Shown: piece after piece, positions 1 to 5,943 of the stretch | How positions within the stretch are numbered: the first letter of the stretch is position 1 | How the letters are laid out: each line of letters begins with the position of its first letter | Assembly: GCA_040376155.1 (NCBI GenBank) | Contig: JBEIRG010000226.1 | Span: 1 to 7,108, forward strand | Reading direction: 5' to 3' | Origin: CADCWF01 sp903864575 | Lineage (GTDB): Bacteria; Chloroflexota; Chloroflexia; Thermomicrobiales; UBA6265 | Length of the DNA stretch: 7,108 bases | Translations under genes and position numbers: made by a program | The notes under the pieces: model-generated | What the model was told of the DNA's origin: nothing | What the model saw: only the letters and a program-made list of their open reading frames with translations | The model's database searches: none

Positions 1-1101
1 ACCGGCGCGCTCTGGACTGTCACCCTGCTCGCCGGTCTGATTTCGCTGTGGATGCTCATCAATGATTCAGCCCGCCAAACGCAGTGGATCGGCACGCCGG
101 TCTTCACCGAGCAGGAGGCGGACGACTATATCGCTGACTGGAATGCGAAAATCGGGTCATCCGGCGGTGCGCCGCACATCAAGACCGGTGTCATGCTCCA
201 GTCGGTCGAGTTCAAGAGCGGCGCGAACGTGCAGGTAGCAGGGTACATCTGGATGACCTTCCCGCAGGATTTGCCTGAGGGATACGTCAAGGGATTCGTG
301 CTTCCTGATGCGGTTACCGAGGCGTACTCGGCGAAGGAGGCTTATCGCACCAGGCAGGCCAATGGCGACGAGACGATCGGGTGGTATTTCGCCGCCACGA
401 TGCGCCGTGCCTTCGACTACTCCCGGTTTCCGTTCGATCGGCCCGACATCTACGTCCGGGTCTGGGCGCAGGACTTCTCACGGGGCGGCGTGATCGTGCC
501 CGACTTCGAGGGCTACATCGATCTCACTCCATCGTCACTGCCGGGCATCGAAGACCAGATGGTGTACGGCGGCTGGAATCCTGTATTCTCCGGGTTCAGC
601 TATGACGTGAACTACTACAACGCCGACTATGGTTACCGTTCAGACAAGACGGGAACCGGGGCGCCGGAAATGCACTTCAACTTCGTGCTGAAGCGCGATC
701 CGATCAACCCGTTCACGGACCAACTCTTCTACGCGGGCACCGTGGCGCTGTTGATCTTCGGGCTGCTCAGCCTCACAACCGCCAATCAGGAGGATCGGGG
801 CCGGTTCGGCATCAGCACCGCCGGCGTGCTTGGGTCGGTCAGCGTGCTCCTGTTCGGCATCATCGCCAAGCAGACCAGTCTTCGGACCGGCCTTGATTCG
901 CAGACGCTGACCTATCTCGAAACCTTGCCAATCATGCTGTACGTGATGCTGTTGCTCACCGCCCTGAACGCCATTCTCGTTTCCGCGCCGTTCGACGTGA
1001 AAATCCTCGATTACCGGAACAACCTGTTGCCGGAACTGCTGTACTGGCCGATCCTGCTTACCGGACTGTTCACCGTCACCATGGTTGTCTTCTATCGCTA
1101 G
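1..1101 (+). CDS. Pentameric ligand-gated ion channel-like membrane protein, 5' end outside the window
   Basis: The frame is open from base 1 and has no ATG, GTG or TTG in its first 17 codons, so the true start lies upstream. Residues are numbered from the internal Met at 52. The visible N-terminus is a hydrophobic helix running across that Met. A beta-rich, probably extracytoplasmic domain follows. It has a GVMLQSVEF strand (46-54), GYIWMTF (64-70), an FPFDR loop (126-130, the Pro-loop position of prokaryotic Cys-loop receptors), a GW pair (174-175) and a KRDP segment (214-217) leading into the first channel helix. Four membrane helices follow at about 222-241 (M1), 251-272 (M2), 289-310 (M3) and 325-348 (M4), with a short M3-M4 loop as in bacterial channels. 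This order matches GLIC-type channels. The usual M1 proline and M2-M3 loop proline are missing. DUF4436-type membrane proteins, which also have an N-terminal helix and a YPFD-like motif, are an alternative. Ligand and conductance are unknown; fold assignment is inferred from motif order. Confidence 0.72.
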   Translation, partial: TGALWTVTLLAGLISLWMLINDSARQTQWIGTPVFTEQEADDYIADWNAKIGSSGGAPHIKTGVMLQSVEFKSGANVQVAGYIWMTFPQDLPEGYVKGFVLPDAVTEAYSAKEAYRTRQANGDETIGWYFAATMRRAFDYSRFPFDRPDIYVRVWAQDFSRGGVIVPDFEGYIDLTPSSLPGIEDQMVYGGWNPVFSGFSYDVNYYNADYGYRSDKTGTGAPEMHFNFVLKRDPINPFTDQLFYAGTVALLIFGLLSLTTANQEDRGRFGISTAGVLGSVSVLLFGIIAKQTSLRTGLDSQTLTYLETLPIMLYVMLLLTALNAILVSAPFDVKILDYRNNLLPELLYWPILLTGLFTVTMVVFYR

Positions 1102-1122
1102 GAGCGTTCGCGTCCTGACAGG

Positions 1123-1158
1123 GACTGGCCGGAGCAGCACCGACTGCTCCTGCCGGTC
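1123..1158 (+). terminator. Strong GC-rich hairpin after the channel-like gene, possible terminator
   Basis: The hairpin begins 22 bases past the TAG stop at 1099-1101. GGAGCAG (1131-1137) pairs with CTGCTCC (1144-1150) around a six-base loop. After one C/T mismatch the stem extends by seven more pairs, one a wobble (1123-1129 with 1152-1158). No U-tract follows, so it is not a textbook intrinsic terminator. Position and stability still suggest a transcription end or RNA-protecting hairpin separating this gene from the permease. Confidence 0.5.
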
Positions 1159-1347
1159 AGCAATGTCCCGGCAGGCGATGGCAAGGCTCGAATCCGGAAA
1201 AGTCGACAAGGGCCGGTGGTTCGGGTATCGTCCCCGATTGCGCCCGGGCCGGTTGGTCCGGTAATGCCGCGATGACCGGCGACGCGTCTGGCGCCAAGCC
1301 AGACAGGTGGGCAACCAGCTCGCGGGGCTTCGGCTAGCGGGGCATCG
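1159..1347 (+). promoter_or_regulatory. Leader region of the APC permease with hairpins and an imperfect direct repeat
   Basis: No coding frame here looks real. CCGGGCC (1244-1250) pairs with GGTCCGG (1255-1261) around a GGTT loop. GTCTGGC (1286-1292) pairs perfectly with GCCAGAC (1298-1304) around GCCAA. Bases 1210-1227 and 1246-1263 are an imperfect direct repeat, 15 of 18 identical, both starting GGGCCGGT. These could form a structured leader controlling the permease, but I cannot match them to a known riboswitch. The conserved blocks of the c-di-AMP (ydaO) riboswitch, which would be attractive before a KimA-like gene, are not seen. GCGGGG at 1337-1342 is a weak candidate ribosome binding site. 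No convincing -35/-10 pair was recognised. Confidence 0.3.
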
Positions 1348-3297
1348 ATGACGACGAAAATTCGCGTTGGTCCGGCACGGGTGGAGCGGCACGAAGGCGC
1401 GATCGAGCACTGGCTGCTCGATAGCCACCCGGAGGAGGTCGACGGGCCATACGAGACTGCGCATCACACCCACCCCTGGTGGAAAGTGATGTGCCTGACT
1501 GGCGTGGACTATTTCTCGACACTTGGCTATCAGCCCGGTATCGCGGCGCTGGCGGCGGGCGCGCTGTCGCCTCTTGCCACGTTGATCCTCGTCCTGATCA
1601 CGCTGGTCGGCGCGCTCCCGATGTACAAGCGCGTCGCGCAGGAGAGCCCGCATGGCGACGGCTCCATCTCCATGCTGGAGAAGCTGTTGCCGTGGTGGCA
1701 GGGCAAGTTGCTGGTGCTGGCGTTGCTCGGCTTCGTCGCGACAGGGTTCGTCATCACCATCACGTTGTCGGCGGCGGACGCGACCGCGCACATCGAGGAG
1801 AACCCGTTTGCCGGGTTCCTCGTCGGGTACGAGGTGCCAGTCACGCTGGCGTTGATCGCCATGCTCGGCATCGTCTTTCTCAAGGGCTTCAACGAAGCGA
1901 TCGGGATCGCGGTCGGCATTGTCGCGCTGTACCTCGCGCTCAATGTGGTGGTGATCGGGAACTCGCTCCGGGAAATCGCTCAGAACCCGGCGTTGCTGGC
2001 CGACTGGCAGCGACTGCTCTCGCTCGAGTATGCGAACCCAATGCTGATGATCGGCGCCGCGCTGCTGGTGTTTCCGAAACTGGCGCTCGGTCTTTCAGGG
2101 TTCGAAACGGGCGTCGTCGTCATGCCGCTGGTGGAGGGGGATCCGTCCGACACCTACGACAAGCCCGCCGGCCGGATTCGCAATACCCAGAAGTTGCTGA
2201 CGACGGCGGCCAGCCTCATGAGCGTGCTGCTCATCACCAGCAGCTTCGCGACGACCCTCCTGATCCCGGAGGAGGCGTTCGAGCCGGGTGGTGAGGCTGC
2301 GGGCCGCGCACTGGCCTATCTCGCCCATGAGCAGATGGGCAATATCTTCGGATCGCTCTACGACCTCTCGACCATTTTGATCCTCTGGTTCGCTGGCGCG
2401 TCGGCAATGGCCGGACTGCTGAATATCGTGCCGCGCTACCTGCCGCGGTACGGCATGGCCCCTGATTGGACCCGGGCAACCCGGCCGCTGGTGCTGGTCT
2501 TCACCAGCATCTGCTTCATCGTCACGATCATCTTCAAGGCCGACGTGAATGCGCAGGCGGGCGCCTATGCCACGGGCGTGCTCGCCTTGATCACCTCCGC
2601 GACCGTGGCCGTTACCTTGTCGGCCCGGAGCCGCAAGGAGCGAACCGCGACGCTCTGGTACGGCATCATCAGCCTGATCTTCATCTACACCACGGTCGTG
2701 ACTGTGGTCAGCAGCCCATCCGGCATCAAGATCGCCGGATTGTTCATCCTCGCCATCGTCCTTCTTTCACTGATCTCGCGGGTGATGCGCTCGACCGAAC
2801 TTCGGACCACTGAAGTGCTGCTGGACGATGATGCGCAGCGGTTCATCGACGCCGCCAGCCAGTCCGGGCCGGTGCGGCTGATCGCCAACCACCCGGATGA
2901 TCGGACCAGCCGCGAGTACCTGCTCAAGGAGCGTGAGGAGCGCGAGGCGAGCCATATCCCGGCGGGGGACCCGGTCCTCTTCCTGGAGGTCAATGTGCGA
3001 GATGCTTCGGATTTCACGGCCACGGTGTTTGTGGATGGCGAGGAGATCGAAGGCTTCCGGGTGCTGAAGGCAGAGGCCGCGTCGGTGCCCAACGCGATCG
3101 CGGCGGTGCTGCTCGCCATCCGGGACCGCACCGGCAAGCGCCCACACGCCTATTTCGGGTGGACCGAGGGCAACCCTCTCAAGTACCTGACCCGGTTCGT
3201 CCTCTTCGGCGAGGGCGACATCGCCCCGGTGACGCGAGAGGTCCTCCGGCAGGCCGAGCCTGATCCGGGCAAGCGGCCTGCGGTGCACGTCGGGTAA
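1348..3297 (+). CDS. APC-superfamily permease, KUP/KimA-like, with C-terminal soluble domain
   Basis: This 649-residue integral membrane protein has about 12 predicted helices between residues 48 and 480. The N-terminal tail is His- and Trp-rich (THPWWKVM, 41-48). The first helix carries TGVDYFSTLGYQPG (51-64), where Asp54 and Tyr61 align with the TM1 Asp/Tyr of the KimA and KUP potassium transporters. SPHGDGSISML (100-110) is the loop after TM2, matching the PQGGGAY-like segment of KimA. Thr137, Ser141 and Thr254 also fit KimA ligand positions, but the two other acidic residues expected there are Gly133 and Val257. About 170 residues after the last helix (480-649) form a soluble, charged, probably cytoplasmic domain. 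It likely imports amino acids or a monovalent cation; databases would probably call it an amino acid permease. The ATG at 1348 has only a weak upstream GCGGGG, but an earlier in-frame ATG at 1264 is stopped two codons later. It ends convergently with the acidic protein gene. Confidence 0.85.
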   Translation: MTTKIRVGPARVERHEGAIEHWLLDSHPEEVDGPYETAHHTHPWWKVMCLTGVDYFSTLGYQPGIAALAAGALSPLATLILVLITLVGALPMYKRVAQESPHGDGSISMLEKLLPWWQGKLLVLALLGFVATGFVITITLSAADATAHIEENPFAGFLVGYEVPVTLALIAMLGIVFLKGFNEAIGIAVGIVALYLALNVVVIGNSLREIAQNPALLADWQRLLSLEYANPMLMIGAALLVFPKLALGLSGFETGVVVMPLVEGDPSDTYDKPAGRIRNTQKLLTTAASLMSVLLITSSFATTLLIPEEAFEPGGEAAGRALAYLAHEQMGNIFGSLYDLSTILILWFAGASAMAGLLNIVPRYLPRYGMAPDWTRATRPLVLVFTSICFIVTIIFKADVNAQAGAYATGVLALITSATVAVTLSARSRKERTATLWYGIISLIFIYTTVVTVVSSPSGIKIAGLFILAIVLLSLISRVMRSTELRTTEVLLDDDAQRFIDAASQSGPVRLIANHPDDRTSREYLLKEREEREASHIPAGDPVLFLEVNVRDASDFTATVFVDGEEIEGFRVLKAEAASVPNAIAAVLLAIRDRTGKRPHAYFGWTEGNPLKYLTRFVLFGEGDIAPVTREVLRQAEPDPGKRPAVHVG

Positions 3298-3355
3298 GGC
3301 GCACATGGGCCGAGGCACGATCCGGACGCGGCGCACTCGGGCGTTTGGGCCGCTG
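3298..3355. other. Convergent intergenic gap
   Basis: This 58 bp gap separates the stop codons of the permease (plus strand) and the acidic protein (minus strand). GGCGCAC occurs twice (3298-3304 and 3330-3336). I see no strong hairpin with a U-tract, so no bidirectional terminator can be called. Confidence 0.5.
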
Positions 3356-3877
3356 CTATGACGTTACCTGCGACTCCACGAAGGCCAGGGTTTCCTCGAG
3401 TTCGGCGAGACGCTCGCGAGCGAAGACGCCAATATCCTGCATCCGGGTGAACGGCAGTTCGGTGGATATGCGGACCTGCACGCCTGCCTCGACGTCATCC
3501 CAGAGCGCGATCTGGTGGGGCGCGAGCATTCCCCGATTGACGGCAGGAAGGGTCATGCGGACGAGTCGTTCGAGGGCGCGCCGGCGGAAGTCGTTCTCCT
3601 CGTCCGCGTACAGTCCGGGCGAGGTGCCCCAGACCTCTACGCTAAACCCATCCGTGCCGACCCGGACGTCGACGTGACCGACCTCGTCGTCCGCCGCAAT
3701 GGTCCAGCGGCCGCGGTCGTCGAGCGTGCCATAGGCGTAGAAGCCAGCCGCGGAGAGAATCCCACGCACCGGCTCGAGCACGATCTTGTGAACGGGGATG
3801 TCCTCCGGATCACCGTCGTCCGCGGCATCAGCATCCGCGCGGTCAGTATCGCTGCCAGAGATGTCGAGATCGTCCAC
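3356..3877 (-). CDS. Uncharacterised 173-residue protein with a highly acidic N-terminus
   Basis: I do not recognise this gene with confidence. It has two parts. Residues 1-26 are a low-complexity tail with 12 Asp/Glu and one Arg, likely disordered. Residues 28-173 look like a compact alpha/beta domain: a helix at about 34-45, strands around 57-62, 68-74 and 77-84, a long helix from about 95, strands near 121-138, and a final helix at 147-171 (ARERLAELEETLAFVESQ). This alternation resembles small YbjN or secretion-chaperone-like folds, but that is only an impression. No catalytic motif, signal peptide or membrane helix is visible. The start is GTG. It is the only plausible start between the in-frame TAA ending the peptidase gene (3961-3959) and this reading frame, and GGAG (3891-3888) lies 10 bases upstream. 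It follows the M20 gene by 81 bp and may share its transcript, although a hairpin lies between them. Confidence 0.75.
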   Translation of the reverse strand: MDDLDISGSDTDRADADAADDGDPEDIPVHKIVLEPVRGILSAAGFYAYGTLDDRGRWTIAADDEVGHVDVRVGTDGFSVEVWGTSPGLYADEENDFRRRALERLVRMTLPAVNRGMLAPHQIALWDDVEAGVQVRISTELPFTRMQDIGVFARERLAELEETLAFVESQVTS

Positions 3878-3931
3878 GCTGGTGTCGCTCCGGGGAAGGT
3901 ATCGTCGGCGTAGCCGGGGAACGGTAGCATC

Positions 3932-3948
3932 GCGCGCGGGGAGCGCGC
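3932..3948 (-). terminator. GC-rich hairpin after the M20 peptidase gene
   Basis: GCGCGC (3932-3937) and GCGCGC (3943-3948) form a six-pair stem around a five-base loop. On the minus strand it begins 11 bases past the TAA of the peptidase gene. No U-tract follows, so it may be a partial terminator or attenuator before the acidic protein gene, or simply GC-rich sequence. Confidence 0.3.
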
Positions 3949-3958
3949 CGCCGCTGCG

Positions 3959-5104
3959 TTACCCGCAAAAGGCAGCTGCCACGTCGGTCAGCACCTGCAG
4001 GGCACGATCTGCGCTGTTCAGGTCGACCCACTCTTCATCGGCATGAGCGCCCGCGCCATCCGGTCCGAAGATCACCGTGGGAATGCCGGCCGCGGCGAGG
4101 AGGGCGGAGTCCATCCAGCCGAAACCACCGGTCACGGAAAGGTCCGCGCCGAGTGTGCGCGCCGCGGTCGACGCGACGAGCCTGGTGAAGGGGTGATCGA
4201 GCGCGATTTCAAACGGCTGTCGGGTGATGCCCATCCGCAATGTGCCGGAGAAGCGTGGATTCCCGGCCGCCGCGGCTGCGAGCATCGACTGGAACTCGAG
4301 TTCAATGGCGTCGTTGGTTTCCCCCGGGACGGTGCGCCGCTCGATGGACAGGACGCATCGGTCCGGGTACGTGGAGAGTTCCGTTCCTCCGCTGATGAGC
4401 GAGGCGTGGACCGACGGCGTGCCGAGGAGCGGATGCGAGGGCCGGGAATCGAGATCGATCTGCATCGCGCTGATGCCGGTCAGGATCGGGCCCATCGCCG
4501 CGATGGCGTCGACACCCTCGTTTGAAAGCGAGCCATGGGCCGCCACCCCGTGCGTTTCGATGTCGAGCCATGCAAAACCCTTGTGGGCGATGCAGAGCTC
4601 CAGTCCGGTCGGTTCGGTGACAATCGCACCATCGGCGGTCATGGTTTCCGCGATCTTCGCCGTGCCGATGCTGGCGAACTCCTCGTCGCAGACCGCGGTG
4701 ACGATGAGATCACCGCGCCATCCCGCGCTTGCCGCGTGCTCACCAGCGAGCATGATCGCGGCGAGGCTGGCCTTCATGTCGAACGAGCCCCGGCCGTGAA
4801 GCCGATCGCCGTCACGGCGGGGAAGGAGCGGATCGCGCATGCCGCCATGCCCGACGGTGTCCATGTGGGCGTTCAGCATCAGCGAGCGGCCGCCACCCGA
4901 ACCGCGAGCGATGGCGACGACGTTGAACCGTCCGGGTTGCACCTCATCGAGGTCAACAACGAGACCCCGCTCCCGCAACCACGAGGCGACGAATCGGGCA
5001 ATTTCCCCTTCGCCTGCGGCGCCGGGTACAAGGGATGGGTTCACGGAGTCGATTGCGATCAGATCGGCGGTGAGCGCCGCGATGCGGTCGAGCATGGGAG
5101 ACAT
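3959..5104 (-). CDS. M20 family metallopeptidase / ArgE-DapE-type amidohydrolase
   Basis: This 381-residue cytoplasmic enzyme belongs to the M20 di-zinc peptidase/deacylase family (ArgE, DapE, aminoacylase-1, carboxypeptidase G2). The metal and catalytic residues are all visible: NAHMDTV with His80 and Asp82, RGSFDMK with bridging Asp109, CDEEF with the general base Glu141 and metal ligand Glu142, VTEPT with Glu164, and GAHADEEW near the C-terminus with His354. AHGSLSNEG (189-197) begins the lid/dimerisation domain. It should hydrolyse an N-acyl or peptide bond of an amino-acid-like substrate, but family members cannot be separated by motif and no biosynthetic partner lies nearby. The frame stays open to an ATG at 5167, which would add 21 Pro/Arg-rich residues. 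I chose ATG 5104 because family similarity begins just after it (LDRIAALTADLIAIDSVNPS). ATG 5095 is also possible. None of the three has a good ribosome binding site. Confidence 0.9.
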   Translation of the reverse strand: MSPMLDRIAALTADLIAIDSVNPSLVPGAAGEGEIARFVASWLRERGLVVDLDEVQPGRFNVVAIARGSGGGRSLMLNAHMDTVGHGGMRDPLLPRRDGDRLHGRGSFDMKASLAAIMLAGEHAASAGWRGDLIVTAVCDEEFASIGTAKIAETMTADGAIVTEPTGLELCIAHKGFAWLDIETHGVAAHGSLSNEGVDAIAAMGPILTGISAMQIDLDSRPSHPLLGTPSVHASLISGGTELSTYPDRCVLSIERRTVPGETNDAIELEFQSMLAAAAAGNPRFSGTLRMGITRQPFEIALDHPFTRLVASTAARTLGADLSVTGGFGWMDSALLAAAGIPTVIFGPDGAGAHADEEWVDLNSADRALQVLTDVAAAFCG

Positions 5105-5239
5105 GGGCGGATCCAGGGGTAGCGCTGTGCGCGAGGATGGCCGGAAACCCGGAGGTAATGCAGGCATCGTACACGCAGTCGCGTGCAGAGGCGCCGGAAC
5201 GGGATGACGCGGCGGGTCTGAGCCGAAGGGTGGGGAGGA
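5105..5239. other. Spacer between the Nudix and M20 genes
   Basis: This 135 bp stretch has no convincing gene. On the minus strand a small hairpin of seven pairs, one of them a wobble, spans 5187-5170 with a four-base loop. No clear promoter is seen. It may be an internal operon spacer or hold a separate promoter for the peptidase gene. Confidence 0.35.
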
Positions 5240-5908
5240 TCAAACGGCGAGGTGCCGGTCGCCCCGCAGGGCAGCTGCGGCGGCGATGGCGACTCGATAG
5301 AAATAGCGGTCGACGTTGGGAATGAACCGGTCACGTTCAACGGACTCCGGGCGAGGACGATCTCCGGGCCGGAGGATCATCCCGGTGATTTCCTCACCGT
5401 CCCCAGCGAGGAATTCGAGCAGAGCCGGCAGCAGGAAGCGCGCGAGGGCCGATACTTCGGCGGGGTTGGGATGGTACCCATCGAGCGGGCGATCGTCGTG
5501 GAGCAGGAGGATGCTTTGGACCTCGCGATCGATGACGCCCGTCGCTGGCTCGTTCGCGCAGATACGCGTGCCGAGCGGGATGATCGCCGCCGCATCCGGA
5601 TCGATTCCGATTTCTTCATGCACCTCGCGCAGGGCATCCGCGAGATCTTCGCCACTGCCGAGGTGGCCACCGACAGTGACGTCGAGGCGATTCGGCCAGG
5701 TGTCCTTCCCTTCGGCGCGCAGTTGGAACATGAGGAAGGGTGTCCCATCCGGTTCCGTTCCCGCGATCCACAGGTGCAGGGCGCGATGCCAGTCGCCGTC
5801 GCGGTGAACGGCCGCGCGCGGCTTCGAGTGACCGGTGGGCGTGCCATCGGCAAGCACGATATCAAAGAGTTCGCCGGGGTCCTGGGCGAAATCGGGCTGG
5901 GATCGCAT
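5240..5908 (-). CDS. Nudix hydrolase, isopentenyl-diphosphate-isomerase-like (COG1443-type)
   Basis: This 222-residue Nudix protein probably hydrolyses a nucleoside-diphosphate-linked or other pyrophosphate substrate with Mg2+ or Mn2+. The N-terminal segment ELFDIVLADGTPTGHSKPR and the following HRDGDWHRALHLWI are typical of the IDI-like Nudix branch. The Nudix box runs about 81-102: G81, E87, REV (94-96), HEE (97-99), IGI. Only six residues lie between the first Glu and the Arg-Glu pair, where the consensus has seven. A C-terminal extension of about 95 residues ends in a helical Ala-rich segment. The substrate is unknown; true isomerase activity is not implied. I chose ATG 5908 because a good GGAG (5921-5918) lies nine bases upstream. 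The longer frame to ATG 5980 would add Arg/Pro-rich residues and overlap the upstream gene. It lies 35 bp after the phosphotransferase gene, so co-transcription is likely. Confidence 0.88.
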   Translation of the reverse strand: MRSQPDFAQDPGELFDIVLADGTPTGHSKPRAAVHRDGDWHRALHLWIAGTEPDGTPFLMFQLRAEGKDTWPNRLDVTVGGHLGSGEDLADALREVHEEIGIDPDAAAIIPLGTRICANEPATGVIDREVQSILLLHDDRPLDGYHPNPAEVSALARFLLPALLEFLAGDGEEITGMILRPGDRPRPESVERDRFIPNVDRYFYRVAIAAAAALRGDRHLAV

Positions 5909-5917
5909 TGGTCGGTT

Positions 5918-5921
5918 CTCC
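5918..5921 (-). promoter_or_regulatory. Ribosome binding site that fixes the Nudix start
   Basis: On the minus strand CCGGAGAA contains GGAG at 5921-5918, nine bases before ATG 5908. This favours the short form of the Nudix protein over the 246-residue form starting at 5980. Confidence 0.6.
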
Positions 5922-5943
5922 GGGGCGATGTCAGGAGGCGGAG

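Noticed and set aside
1159..1347. A c-di-AMP (ydaO-type) riboswitch before the KimA-like permease
   Set aside because: It would fit the biology, but I cannot find the conserved sequence blocks of that riboswitch. Only generic hairpins are visible.
640..1791. A 383-codon open frame on the minus strand
   Set aside because: Its product is rich in Arg, Gln and His without any domain pattern, and it lies opposite two well supported plus-strand membrane protein genes. It is a GC-driven shadow frame.
3515..3913. A 132-codon plus-strand frame opposite the acidic protein gene
   Set aside because: The product has no recognisable domain, while the minus-strand frame has a plausible secondary-structure pattern, a GTG start with a ribosome binding site and a sensible operon position.
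5105..5167. A longer M20 peptidase starting at ATG 5167
   Set aside because: The extra 21 residues are Pro/Arg-rich and unlike the family, and no ribosome binding site precedes this ATG. It remains possible but less likely than 5104.
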